64,000 nucleotides of DNA from Avispirillum sp959601495 (GTDB lineage: Bacteria > Bacillota > Clostridia > Oscillospirales > CAG-272): the NCBI GenBank assembly GCA_959601495.1, contig CAUGPT010000004.1, positions 23,964-87,963 of the forward strand, given 5' to 3'. Positions 33,353-41,722 of the stretch are shown here, piece by piece; position 1 is the first letter of the stretch; each line of letters starts with the position of its first letter. The notes beneath the pieces were generated by a model. It saw nothing but the letters and a program-made list of their open reading frames with translations, made no database searches and had not been told where the DNA came from. The translations under genes and the position numbers were made by a program.

Positions 33353-34520
33353 TAAAAGATGTACCGGCTGCGGCGCCTGCGCTGCGGCGTGTCCCATAAG
33401 TTGCATAACCATGACGCCTGACAAAGACGGATTTCTGTTTCCTCAGGTCAGCGACTCCTGCCTCGGGTGCGACCGCTGCACGGATGCCTGCCCCGTTATA
33501 GGCTTTCGCAAAAAGGCGGCAGAGCGTCCGACGGCGTATGTCGCATATAACAAATGCCGCGACGAGAGAGAGACATCGTCCTCCGGGGGCATATTTGTGT
33601 TGATTGCGAAAAAGATCATCTCCGAGGGCGGAGCGGTGTACGGCGCCGCTGTTTGCGAAAATATGGAGGTGCGTCATGTGCGTGCCTGTACGAATGACGA
33701 TATAAAGCGCTTGCAGGGTTCAAAATACGTGCAGAGTATTGTCAGCCGGGAAATATACGAATCGGTGAAAAAAGACCTTGAGAACGGCAAAAAAGTGCTG
33801 TTCAGCGGCACGCCTTGTCAGATTGCCGCAGTGAGCCGTGCGGTAGGGCAGCGAGAAGGATTTTACACAGCAAGCTTTATTTGCCACGGCGTGCCGTCTC
33901 CGAAGATCTGGGCTGACTACGTTGCCGACAGAGAAGAGAAGGCAGGCGCGCGTATGACGTCCGCAAGCTTCAGAGACAAGAGCGCGGGTTGGGAGCGTAT
34001 TTCAATGAAGACCGGATACGACAACGGAACGTTTCATGCGGCAACGCTTGACAAGGATTTGTATCTGCGGGCGTTTCTCCGAAATCTGTGTCTGAGAGAA
34101 AGCTGTTATGAGTGCATTTTCAAAGGCGACGGCGCATATATCGGCGCGGATATACTTCTGTCCGACTGGTGGAGCGCCGCAGACGGCGTTCTGCCGGAAA
34201 AGCTTGACGGGCGGGGAGTTTCGGCTTTGTATACGCTGACCGAAAAAGGCAGCGCCTTGTGGGATGCCGTAAGCGGTGACTGCGTTTGGGCGGCAACTGA
34301 GTTCGGCAGGGCATCGGGCAACAATTCGTCATATTTTTCGTCCGCGCATAGACCTTCGGCGAGAGACGGTTTTATGTGCGAATGCACACCCGCAACGTTT
34401 GAAGAAAGCATTAAAAAATACGCCCGCACGCCGCTTAAAGCAAGGATGCGAGCCTCATTTATAAGATTGGCAAAAAAGCTGAAGATATATCAGCTTTTGA
34501 AGAATCTTTGCGGCAAATGA
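33333..34520 (+). CDS. FrhB/FdhB-like iron-sulfur protein of a polysaccharide cluster
   Basis: The 395-residue protein starts with two ferredoxin-type 4Fe-4S motifs (CTGCGACAAACP, residues 10-21; CLGCDRCTDACP, 43-54). The F420 hydrogenase/dehydrogenase beta-subunit domain follows (SSGGIFVLIAKKII, GSKYVQSIV, FSGTPCQIAAV, ICHGVPSP). Proteins of this type are common in glycan clusters beside pyruvyl transferases and flippases, where a flavin-dependent sugar redox or ketal step is suspected. No actual F420 use is implied. Further conserved cysteines (CLRESCYECIFKG) resemble a third cluster site. It overlaps the flippase by 20 bases. It is the last gene of the cluster. Confidence 0.86.
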   Translation: MQIETLDKRCTGCGACAAACPISCITMTPDKDGFLFPQVSDSCLGCDRCTDACPVIGFRKKAAERPTAYVAYNKCRDERETSSSGGIFVLIAKKIISEGGAVYGAAVCENMEVRHVRACTNDDIKRLQGSKYVQSIVSREIYESVKKDLENGKKVLFSGTPCQIAAVSRAVGQREGFYTASFICHGVPSPKIWADYVADREEKAGARMTSASFRDKSAGWERISMKTGYDNGTFHAATLDKDLYLRAFLRNLCLRESCYECIFKGDGAYIGADILLSDWWSAADGVLPEKLDGRGVSALYTLTEKGSALWDAVSGDCVWAATEFGRASGNNSSYFSSAHRPSARDGFMCECTPATFEESIKKYARTPLKARMRASFIRLAKKLKIYQLLKNLCGK

Positions 34521-34561
34521 TATAATGTTTTGCACTTTGAGCAAAAAGCAGGAAAAAACTG

Positions 34562-34590
34562 TTGCATACAGCGCCGCTCCGTGCTATAAT
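34562..34590 (+). promoter_or_regulatory. Sigma-A promoter of the rubredoxin gene
   Basis: TTGCAT (34562-34567) and TATAAT (34585-34590) are separated by 17 bases. Confidence 0.7.
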
Positions 34591-34641
34591 CTCATCTGTG
34601 ATTTTAAGAGACGAAGGAAACGAAAGGACAAAGAGAGAAAA

Positions 34642-34800
34642 ATGAAGTACGAATGCACTGTCTGCGGATATGTTTATGACGAAGATGAGGGCGATCCCGA
34701 TAATGGTATCGAGCCGGGCACGGCGTGGGAAGATATACCCGACAGCTTCACCTGCCCCATCTGCGGCGTGGAAAAGGCTGATTTCGAGCCGGTTGAGTGA
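34642..34800 (+). CDS. Rubredoxin
   Basis: It is a small one-iron electron carrier, in anaerobes often serving oxygen and peroxide reductases. The 52-residue protein has both iron-binding knuckles, CTVCGY (Cys5, Cys8) and CPICG (Cys38, Cys41), with the standard middle DPDNGIEPGTAWEDIPDSF. The size is normal. It has its own promoter and terminator, and no partner oxidoreductase is adjacent. The leader is about 45 bases with AAAGAGAG before the ATG. Confidence 0.96.
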   Translation: MKYECTVCGYVYDEDEGDPDNGIEPGTAWEDIPDSFTCPICGVEKADFEPVE

Positions 34801-34810
34801 CATATAAAAT

Positions 34811-34843
34811 AAAGGGCTGACATATAGTCAGCCTTTTATTTTT
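34811..34843 (+). terminator. Terminator of the rubredoxin gene
   Basis: The stem GGCTGAC/GTCAGCC with AAAG/CTTTT ends and a T run (TTTTATTTTT) lies about 12 bases after the stop. The next 170 bases to the following terminator are GC-rich with no gene. Confidence 0.8.
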
Positions 34844-35013
34844 GCCGTACTTATCCTGCCGCGCGGCGGGCGTGTATTCATAACGGCGGACAGATACCGT
34901 GCGCGGGCGCCTGCGGCGGCGCCCGTCGGCATCTGATCTATCGCGCGGCGCAGCGGCAGACACATATCAGAGAGCGGTCAGACGTCTACCGGGAGCGGTG
35001 CGTTTGCGCATTA

Positions 35014-35053
35014 CGGGAAAAATACCCGTGCGGGGCATCCCGCACGGGTATTT
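35014..35053 (-). terminator. Terminator of the flotillin operon
   Basis: The perfect 15-bp stem AAATACCCGTGCGGG/CCCGCACGGGTATTT (35020-35034 with 35039-35053) is followed on the minus strand by TTTTCCC, just after the flotillin stop. Confidence 0.85.
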
Positions 35054-35060
35054 GCTGTAT

Positions 35061-36470
35061 TTATGCTTCGGCGTCCGCTGCGGCGTCTGCCTTTGCCGAC
35101 GTGTCGGCGGTGTCTGTTTTCTTGCCGAGTATTTCGGGAAGCTGCATACCTGCCATGGAGAATACCTCTTCAAGAGGAGGGACGGATTTCATCATGCCCG
35201 AGAGAAAGTTCGCGGTGGCGTTCTTGCCGTCCGCACCCTGACCGTTATCCCAGACGGTGACCTTGTCGATCTTGATGTTCTTGATAGCGTCTACCTGAAC
35301 CCTCATAAGATCTTCAAGCTTATCCGCAATCAGCAGCTTCAGCGCGGCTTCCGCGTCTCCGCCGGCGCTCTTGACTATCTCCGCAAAACCTGCGGCCTGC
35401 TTTTTCAGAATTTCCTCAGCGCCGCGCGCTTCGGCAGCCATCTTTGCGTATATTGCGTCCGCTTCACCCTGTGCCTTGCGGCGGGTCTGCTCTGCCTCTG
35501 CCTCGGCTTCAAGCTCCATCTGGCGCTTCTTTGCCTCGGTGCGCACGATTATGTCGGCTTCAAGCGTTGCCTGCTCCTTGGAGCGGCGGGCTTCCTCAGC
35601 CTCGCGCTCTGCGGCGTACGACTCCTCCAGCGCCTTTGCTGCCTGTATCTTTTCGGCGGCGGTGGATATGCGCATTGCCTCCGCTTCCTTTTCCTTAAGG
35701 GCAGCGTCGGACATAGCGACCTTCATTTTTGCTTCGTTTTCACCCTGGATAGCTACGGAGTCCGCCTCGGATACCTTGATACGCTGATCCATCTGGGCGT
35801 TTGCCTCACCGATAGAACCGTCGCGTTCCTTTTCGGCAACGCTGCGCTTTGCGTCGTTGATAGCTTTTGCTGCAGCCTCTTTACCGAGAGCCGCGATATA
35901 TCCGGATTCGTCGCTTATATCCGTAACGTTTACGTTTATAAGCCTGAGACCTATCTTTTTAAGCTCGGTCTCAACGTTGTTGCTGACAGCCGCAAGGAAT
36001 TTGTCGCGGTCGGTGTTGATCTCCTCAATATCCATTGTCGCAATGATAAGACGGAGCTGACCGAAGATAATATCCTTTGAAAGCTCCTGTATCTCGGAAA
36101 GCTTCAGCCCGAGAAGACGCTCTGCCGCGTTCTGCATAACTCCGGGCTCCGTGGAGATACCTACGGTAAAGCGGGAGGGAACATCTATACGGATGTTCTG
36201 GCGGGACAGTGCGCTTTTCAGGTCGACCTGAATGGATATGGGGGTCAGATCGAGAAATTCGTAGGACTGGAACACGGGGATAACGAACGAAGCGCCGCCG
36301 TGGATACATTTAGCGCTGCGCGCCGAGCCGTCCTTGTTTTTACCTACGGAACCGTAGATGACCATGATCTTGTCCGAGGGGCATTTTTTGTAGCGCGAGC
36401 ATATCCACATGATAAACGAGAACGCCACAAGTGCCAGGACGCTGATGAGAATGATGGTTTGAGAAGACAT
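35061..36470 (-). CDS. floT: Flotillin-like SPFH protein
   Basis: It is a membrane-scaffold protein that forms large oligomers at functional membrane microdomains. The 469-residue protein has an N-terminal hydrophobic segment (IILISVLALVAFSFIMWI), the SPFH/band 7 domain (about 30-200: CIHGGASFVIPVFQSYEFLDL, ELKKIGLRLINVNVTDI), a long Glu/Ala-rich coiled coil (about 205-370), and a C-terminal oligomerisation part (VDAIKNIKIDKVTVWDNG). The length is slightly below B. subtilis FloT. It starts behind AGGAGGAAAACAA. The NfeD-like gene lies 32 bases upstream, matching the yuaF-floT pairing, where the partner stabilises or tunes the scaffold. Confidence 0.9.
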   Translation of the reverse strand: MSSQTIILISVLALVAFSFIMWICSRYKKCPSDKIMVIYGSVGKNKDGSARSAKCIHGGASFVIPVFQSYEFLDLTPISIQVDLKSALSRQNIRIDVPSRFTVGISTEPGVMQNAAERLLGLKLSEIQELSKDIIFGQLRLIIATMDIEEINTDRDKFLAAVSNNVETELKKIGLRLINVNVTDISDESGYIAALGKEAAAKAINDAKRSVAEKERDGSIGEANAQMDQRIKVSEADSVAIQGENEAKMKVAMSDAALKEKEAEAMRISTAAEKIQAAKALEESYAAEREAEEARRSKEQATLEADIIVRTEAKKRQMELEAEAEAEQTRRKAQGEADAIYAKMAAEARGAEEILKKQAAGFAEIVKSAGGDAEAALKLLIADKLEDLMRVQVDAIKNIKIDKVTVWDNGQGADGKNATANFLSGMMKSVPPLEEVFSMAGMQLPEILGKKTDTADTSAKADAAADAEA

Positions 36471-36502
36471 TTGTTTTCCTCCTGTAAAAATGTATGTCTA
36501 AG

Positions 36503-37300
36503 CTACTTTTTCTTAATGATAAGTGTATCTTTTGAGCTTATGCCGATGACGATGACCTCGCAGCCGGTAGAGAGCGGAGCGTCGGAATCGGTGACGGCGT
36601 CAAACTCCGAGTATGTGCCCTGAACGGTCACATTTACTTTTCCGCGGCCGCTGCGGTTTGCGGGGACGGTAAGATATACCGTGCCGCTTTGTCCCAGCGC
36701 GTTGCGGATGTCTATGGTGCCGTCACTTTGCAGCCGCATTGCGGCGCGGATGAGAAACGCTATGAGAAGCATTACGGCAAAGCCCGAGACAAATGCGACG
36801 GAGAGGGATATAATGTGGTCAAGTCCCGCCGCGTCAAGCACAACGCCTACCCAGCCGAACACCGCGAAGAAGGATATGACCGTGCGGAATGTGAATATTC
36901 GCAGCCCGTACGAGCCTGTGGGATCGTGATCTCCTCCCGCTTCGTTTCCTCCGTATATGCCGTCGCCGTGAACGTCGCCGATGTCGTGATCAAACCCGCA
37001 GTCGTGACCGCCGATGTCGTGGTCGAATTCCACGTCATGACCGCCGATATCGTGATCGAATCCCACGTCGTGACCGCCTATGTCGTGATCGAATCCCACG
37101 TCATGACCGCTGATATCGTGGTCAAAGCCGCAGTCATGGTCTCCGATGTCGTGATCTCCGCCGACGTCGCTGTCTCCGCCGTGATCGCCCATGCCGATAA
37201 ACGACAGTATCGTCTGTATCAGCAGAATGATCGTTGCGGGAACGGCAATGCAGCACAGGACCTGTGAAAACAGGCTCATAGAGTCCCACCAGTTTGCCAA
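36503..37300 (-). CDS. NfeD/YuaF-like protein with His/Asp repeat loop
   Basis: It is a membrane partner of the flotillin gene downstream. The 265-residue protein has a first membrane helix (LFSQVLCCIAVPATIILLIQTILSF, about 10-35). A His/Asp/Gly loop (about 38-125) contains five 11-residue repeats of the type DIGGHDVGFDH. Two or three helices follow at about 138-200, then a C-terminal OB-like domain (LGQSGTVYLTVPANRSGRGKV; VIVIGISSKDTLIIKKK), as in NfeD family proteins. The repeat loop is not part of normal NfeD/YuaF and looks able to bind several divalent metals. I start it at TTG 37300, eight bases after GGAGG; a GTG three codons earlier overlaps that site. Confidence 0.82.
   Translation of the reverse strand: MANWWDSMSLFSQVLCCIAVPATIILLIQTILSFIGMGDHGGDSDVGGDHDIGDHDCGFDHDISGHDVGFDHDIGGHDVGFDHDIGGHDVEFDHDIGGHDCGFDHDIGDVHGDGIYGGNEAGGDHDPTGSYGLRIFTFRTVISFFAVFGWVGVVLDAAGLDHIISLSVAFVSGFAVMLLIAFLIRAAMRLQSDGTIDIRNALGQSGTVYLTVPANRSGRGKVNVTVQGTYSEFDAVTDSDAPLSTGCEVIVIGISSKDTLIIKKK
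36970..37165 (-). repeat. 33-bp in-frame tandem repeats (His/Asp loop)
   Basis: About five copies of a 33-bp unit encode the His/Asp repeats of the NfeD-like protein. The copies differ mainly at third positions and at one Gly/Glu and one Val/Cys codon. Confidence 0.8.
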
Positions 37301-37479
37301 TTGTAACACCTCCGATAGTATTATCAGTTCAGTCGAAAATTATAGATTTGTGAAAGTACGAGCCGCGGCGCAAGACTAAGCGTCTGCGGAAAAAACCTGA
37401 AGACAAGCGCCCGAGCGCGGGGTTATTGTACCGGCGAAAGGCTTGTGCAAAGGAAAGCGCCGCGCGGCCGTCACACCCT

Positions 37480-38049
37480 TTATATATCAAGCGCCGAGGC
37501 AAGCTCAAGCGCGCGCCGCCGCGCTTCCGACGCCATGTGCGCGTATGCCATGACCCGAAAAACTTCGTACAGCCGCTTTGCGTCGCCGCTTGTCTGCACT
37601 CCTGCTTCACCGAAGCCTGTGCAGCCCTCGGCTGCCGCTTTGTCTACCGCGGAAGCGTCAAGGCTTTCGCAGCTTTCAAGAGTCGCCGCGGTGTCTACGT
37701 ATCTGTGATAAAGCTCGTCGTCCGGTATAAGATCGTCGCTTTCGTCGCTGAGAGAGCCGTTTATATAAGAGAGCAGGGCGGTTATGTGCTCTATCTGCAG
37801 TGTCTGCCGCAGCATATTTATGATAACTATACGCGCAAACTGCCTTGCAGAATACACCCTGCGCTGCGGAGGGGAGACAAATCCGCGCTTCACCCAGTTC
37901 TGTATGACGTACGGCTCAAGACCCGTCATGGATGACACCTGCGAAAGTGCGATGCCGCCGCCGGCAAATATGCCCGCAAACAGCGTGCGCGACGCTCCGA
38001 CTTCGAGCTTTGATGTTTCAATTACCGTGCCCGGAAAGCATGCCGACAT
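37480..38049 (-). CDS. DUF1836 family, MerR-like regulator
   Basis: The 189-residue protein has a MerR-like winged helix segment (GIALSQVSSMTGLEPYVIQNWVKRGFV with RRVYSARQFARIVIINML, about residues 31-85) followed by a helical DUF1836 region. The direct role is probably DNA binding, with an unknown ligand or signal. The start follows AAAGGAGGTGCAAT. Its promoter carries an inverted repeat exactly between the -35 and -10 boxes, which would suit autorepression. It is not followed closely by another gene on its strand (the flotillin pair begins 180 bases further). Confidence 0.82.
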   Translation of the reverse strand: MSACFPGTVIETSKLEVGASRTLFAGIFAGGGIALSQVSSMTGLEPYVIQNWVKRGFVSPPQRRVYSARQFARIVIINMLRQTLQIEHITALLSYINGSLSDESDDLIPDDELYHRYVDTAATLESCESLDASAVDKAAAEGCTGFGEAGVQTSGDAKRLYEVFRVMAYAHMASEARRRALELASALDI

Positions 38050-38076
38050 ATTGCACCTCCTTTATGAGTTTACTTG

Positions 38077-38105
38077 ATTGTATCACATGGTCACGTGATT
38101 GTCAA
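38077..38105 (-). promoter_or_regulatory. Promoter of the DUF1836 gene with an operator-like dyad
   Basis: On the minus strand, TTGACA (38105-38100) and TACAAT (38082-38077) are separated by 17 bases. The spacer and its edge form an 18-base imperfect inverted repeat (ATCACGTGACCATGTGAT, 38099-38082) with 14 of 18 bases symmetric. Confidence 0.6.
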
Positions 38106-38218
38106 GAGGGGCGGCAAATATTTTTCAAATTTTGTTCGGTAAATTTATCCTTGCGGGGCGAATATGAAAAAACCGCATTTTTGCAAAGGCAAAAACGCGG
38201 TTTCGATGCTTTTTAAAA

Positions 38219-38980
38219 TCAGAAATACTGTTCCATGATCTTCGTATAGATCTCTGTCTCGGCTCCCGCTATCTGCGAGGCGAGTCTTGCGAGCTGGCGG
38301 CAGACGGGGAACTCCGTATAGTAGTGTCCCGCGCAGAAAACGTTGATGCCCGCTTCGGCAGCGTCGATGCCGTCGTTATATCCGGCTTCTCCCGTCACCA
38401 AAGTGTCTGCGCCGCGTGCTTTGGCGGCGCTTATAAAATCGTCGCCGCGCCCGCCTACGACTGCTATCTTTCGAACGGGACGGCAGATATAAGCGGTGAC
38501 CGTCGGCGCGCCGAGGCTCTTCTTTATATGCTCGGCAAAATCTTTTGCGTCATGTATGTCACTTTCTCCCATTCGCCCGAGTTCAGGCTCCTCGTCCGTG
38601 CCGAATACGCGCACATCGGAAAGCCCGAGCGCTTCCGCAAGCGCGTCGTTGACGCCGCCGGCGCCCGCGTCCATGCGGGTGTGCATGGAGATGACTGAAA
38701 GACCGTTTTTTACAGCGTATATGACCCGATCGGAGCAGAAATCTCCTTCGGCAACGCTTCTGAGCGGGCGAAATATCATGGGATGATGGGCGAGCACCGT
38801 GTCAAAGCCGTTCTGTGCCGCATAGTGCAGCACATCGGCTGTGGCGTCAAGTGCGCACAAAACGCGCTTTACCTGTGCGCCCCGGTCGGCGCAGCACATA
38901 AGCCCGTCGTTATCCCACTCGCAGCGCAGACTGTCGGGATAAAGCTCTCTGAGGTTGTTCCAAAAGCTTTCTATGTTCAT
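38219..38980 (-). CDS. Nif3-like dinuclear metal-centre protein
   Basis: It is a member of the conserved NIF3/GTP cyclohydrolase I type 2-like family that binds two metals and forms hexamers. Its function is not settled. The 253-residue protein shows VLAHHPMIF (metal ligands), SMHTRMDAG, GRGDDFISAAKARGADTLVTGE and FCAGHYYTE. It lacks the central PII-like insert found in longer Bacillus members. I start it at ATG 38980, ten bases after GGAG; an ATG 27 codons upstream has no ribosome site. It lies directly after trmK, the usual pairing in Bacillota. Confidence 0.9.
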   Translation of the reverse strand: MNIESFWNNLRELYPDSLRCEWDNDGLMCCADRGAQVKRVLCALDATADVLHYAAQNGFDTVLAHHPMIFRPLRSVAEGDFCSDRVIYAVKNGLSVISMHTRMDAGAGGVNDALAEALGLSDVRVFGTDEEPELGRMGESDIHDAKDFAEHIKKSLGAPTVTAYICRPVRKIAVVGGRGDDFISAAKARGADTLVTGEAGYNDGIDAAEAGINVFCAGHYYTEFPVCRQLARLASQIAGAETEIYTKIMEQYF

Positions 38981-39087
38981 GCTTTTCTCCTTTTCGGTGC
39001 TTTGCGTCCGCTTATGGCGGCACGCGGCAAAGTCGCTGTCATGTGCGAAGTATCCTGTCAAACGGCTTGCGCCGCAGGCGTATTCAT

Positions 39088-39816
39088 TTATTCCTGTGCT
39101 GTGCCGATCGCGCCGCGCTGTATTTCATAAAGCTCGCGCAGCATCTGCTCGTCCGCATCGCAAGACTCGCCTCCGCGCCGCTTACCCGCCATTGCTTTTT
39201 CCAAACGGCGTATTTCCTTATCAACAAGCGCGCCGTAAAGGGGGGAGCGGCGTATAGCTTCGCCCTCGGTGCCGACTGTTGCCTCCGCCGCGGAGATTTC
39301 ATAAGGCTTTTTGCAAAAACGGCACACAATGCACTGGTAAAGCTTTCCCGCGGCCTGCGCCGTGCCTCCGTCAGTTATTTCAAACCCGTTTTTTGCGAGA
39401 TACTGTCTCAGCTCCGCAACGGCGGACATGGGCTGAAGTATAAGGCGGGGGCTGTGCCCGCTTTCCGCGTTTTTCAGCCTGGGATCGTCGATAATTCGCG
39501 CAATAAGCTCGCCGCCCATGCCGCATATTACAATATCGGTAACGTCCGTGAGCGGCACGCCGCAAAGACCGTCGGTGAGATAGAAGTCGATGCTGTCGCC
39601 GAGAGAGTATGCCTCGGCGTTTATTCGCGCCCTTTCAAGCGGACCTTCGTTTATATCGGTGGCTGCGGCACTGCGTACTTTTCCGCTTTTCAGAAGATAT
39701 ATGGGCAGATATGCGTGATCCGTTCCCACATCAACAACGCGGCTGCCTTTTACAAATGAGGCTGCCAGCGCAAGGCGTGCGTCAAGCGGGGGGAGCTTTT
39801 GTATATTTGTGTTCAT
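39088..39816 (-). CDS. trmK: tRNA (adenine(22)-N1)-methyltransferase
   Basis: It methylates A22 in the D loop of several tRNAs using S-adenosylmethionine. The 242-residue protein has the Rossmann SAM site VVDVGTDHAYLPIYLL with the second block AATDINEGPLERARINA, the catalytic-region VICGMGGELIARII, and a C-terminal helical hairpin. The ribosome site before ATG 39816 is weak (no clear GGAGG), and a stable palindrome lies just upstream. nif3 follows on the same strand. Confidence 0.92.
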   Translation of the reverse strand: MNTNIQKLPPLDARLALAASFVKGSRVVDVGTDHAYLPIYLLKSGKVRSAAATDINEGPLERARINAEAYSLGDSIDFYLTDGLCGVPLTDVTDIVICGMGGELIARIIDDPRLKNAESGHSPRLILQPMSAVAELRQYLAKNGFEITDGGTAQAAGKLYQCIVCRFCKKPYEISAAEATVGTEGEAIRRSPLYGALVDKEIRRLEKAMAGKRRGGESCDADEQMLRELYEIQRGAIGTAQE

Positions 39817-39835
39817 GTTTTTTATTCAAGATAAA

Positions 39836-39865
39836 GAATTGCCGCCGCATATGCGGCGGCAATTC
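39836..39865 (-). terminator. 30-bp perfect palindrome after the DUF1858 gene
   Basis: A perfect inverted repeat (15 bp each side, GAATTGCCGCCGCAT and its complement) lies 12 bases after the DUF1858 stop. The following T run is short (CTTTATC), so it could separate murA-DUF1858 from trmK-nif3 only partly. Confidence 0.6.
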
Positions 39866-39877
39866 TTGTCGGCATTC

Positions 39878-40087
39878 TTATTTTCCCGCTTTTTCCGCGA
39901 GAAAAGCGTTGATCTTTTCGCAAAGCTCGTCGGCGTCGGTCCCGTGGACCTCGCAGGCATCCTCAATGCTTTCGCCTCTGGAGTGGGGGCAGCCCAGGCA
40001 GTGCATTCCTATCTCAAAGAAGAACTGCGCGGTTTCAATATCGTAGTCAAGTATATCGCCGATAACGGTTTCTCTTGTAACTTCCAT
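39878..40087 (-). CDS. DUF1858 domain protein
   Basis: The 69-residue helical protein matches DUF1858, a small domain with a CxxC-like pair: GMHCLGCPHSRGESIEDACEVHG. In longer proteins the domain sits next to iron-sulfur or di-iron repair domains (ScdA/YtfE type, hybrid-cluster proteins), so a role in redox or nitrosative stress is an inference. The start follows AGAGGTACAAAAAC. It begins 17 bases after murA and is probably co-transcribed with it. Confidence 0.85.
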   Translation of the reverse strand: MEVTRETVIGDILDYDIETAQFFFEIGMHCLGCPHSRGESIEDACEVHGTDADELCEKINAFLAEKAGK

Positions 40088-40104
40088 GTTTTTGTACCTC
40101 TCTT

Positions 40105-41403
40105 TTAGTTTGCTTTTTTTATTATCACGTCCTCGGGGTCGGGGACGGTGATTTTCTTGATATCGGCGCCCAGGGAGCGAAGCTTGCCTACGATGTCGTC
40201 GTATCCGCGCTCTATGAGCTGTATGTCGGCAATTTCGGTCGTGCCCTCAGCGATAAGACCTGCTATTACCATAGAAACGCCGCCGCGAAGGTCCGTTGCA
40301 AGGACCTCTGCGCCGTGCAGGGGTCTGCCGCCCTCGATAACAGCCGTTCTGCCGTCTACCTTTATAACGGCGCCCATTTTTGTCAGCTCCTCAACGTATC
40401 TGAAGCGCTTTTCGTAAACGCCCTCGGAAACGTAGCTGACGCCTCCCGCACGGCAAAGCAGCACTGCCATCTGAGGCTGCATATCCGTGGGAAAACCGGG
40501 GTAGGGATGTGTCTTTATATTTGCTTTGCGTATCTGCTCGCGGCCCGTTACTATAACGGCGTCGTCGAATTCGTCAACGACCGCGCCCGTCTCCTCAAGC
40601 TTTGCGGAGATTGATTCAAGGTGTTTGGGGATAACGTTTGTAAGCTTTACGCAGCCGCCCGTCGCGGCAGCAGCAACCATGTAGGTGCCAGCCTCTATCA
40701 TATCGGGGATGATAGCGTACGTACAGCCGTGCAGACGGTTAACGCCCTTTATCTTTATAACGTCCGTGCCCGCGCCGCTTATCTTCGCGCCGCAGGTATT
40801 GAGAAAGTTCGCAAGGTCAACTATGTGCGGCTCTCTTGCCGCGTTTTCGATAACAGTAACGCCGTCTGCAAGGACTGCGGCGAGCATGACGTTTATGGTA
40901 GCGCCGACGGTCACAACGTCAAAGAAGATGCTTGCGCCGACGGGACCGCCCTCGGAGTTTATCTCTATGCTGCCCGTGCTGTCGCTCGTGACCGTGCCGC
41001 CGAGACATTCAAAGCCCTTGACGTGCTGGTCTATGGGTCTGCCGCCGAAATCGCAGCCGCCGGGATACGCCACTTTCGCGTTACCGAAACGACCGAACTC
41101 GGAGCCGAGCAGATAATACGAGCCGCGTATCTTGCGGGCAAGATCGGGGCGTGCGGAGCCCTGGCGAATATCGGTGCAGTCTATTTCAACGGTGTTTCTG
41201 CCGAGAGTTTTGATGTGGGCGCCCATGTTGCGGAGGATATCAAGGGAAAGGGAAACGTCGCGGACATTGGGCACGTTTTCGATAACGCACTTGTCCTCAA
41301 CCATGACGCAGGCATAAATTATGGGCATAGCGGCGTTTTTCATACCGCTTATCTCCACGCTGCCGCGCAGTGGCGTACCTCCGTTTATGATTATTTTATC
41401 CAT
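40105..41403 (-). CDS. murA: UDP-N-acetylglucosamine 1-carboxyvinyltransferase MurA
   Basis: It catalyses the first committed step of peptidoglycan synthesis, transfer of enolpyruvate from PEP to UDP-GlcNAc. The 432-residue protein has the active-site lysine block SGMKNAAMP (Lys22-Asn23), the fosfomycin-target cysteine in AYPGGCDFGGRPIDQH (Cys117), and the C-terminal YVEELTKMGA and GGVSMVIAGLIA blocks. The size is standard. The start is ATG 41403, preceded by AAAGGA; upstream in-frame methionines belong to the leader. The Cys residue predicts fosfomycin sensitivity. Confidence 0.96.
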   Translation of the reverse strand: MDKIIINGGTPLRGSVEISGMKNAAMPIIYACVMVEDKCVIENVPNVRDVSLSLDILRNMGAHIKTLGRNTVEIDCTDIRQGSARPDLARKIRGSYYLLGSEFGRFGNAKVAYPGGCDFGGRPIDQHVKGFECLGGTVTSDSTGSIEINSEGGPVGASIFFDVVTVGATINVMLAAVLADGVTVIENAAREPHIVDLANFLNTCGAKISGAGTDVIKIKGVNRLHGCTYAIIPDMIEAGTYMVAAAATGGCVKLTNVIPKHLESISAKLEETGAVVDEFDDAVIVTGREQIRKANIKTHPYPGFPTDMQPQMAVLLCRAGGVSYVSEGVYEKRFRYVEELTKMGAVIKVDGRTAVIEGGRPLHGAEVLATDLRGGVSMVIAGLIAEGTTEIADIQLIERGYDDIVGKLRSLGADIKKITVPDPEDVIIKKAN

Positions 41404-41550
41404 ATGATAATAGTTCCTTTCATGCGGACGAATCCGTAAATAGGCAGCTTGCGCTTCTGCCTTGCCGCGGGGCGGCATATACAATATATAGAGCCGCAAG
41501 TGCGGCATACAGGCAAATTTATGTGAGTACATTCGTACACATTCCACACT

Positions 41551-41559
41551 ATTATAACA
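41551..41559 (-). promoter_or_regulatory. Extended -10 promoter of murA
   Basis: On the minus strand, TGTTATAAT is a perfect extended -10 element about 150 bases upstream of murA. A good -35 box is not visible. The rest of the 320-base gap between murA and the DUF3810 gene is AT-rich with no gene seen. Confidence 0.5.
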
Positions 41560-41722
41560 GATTGGTTCATAAAAAGGAAGTATTTTTTCCTCTTTTTTAT
41601 ATTATTCGCGTATTGTTGTGCAAAATGTATTATAGTCTTAGTAACGAATTGTATAAATTATGTAAAACAGTCCTGTATTTATATACTACAGTATATATTG
41701 TATTCCCGCAGGGGCGGGAGTG

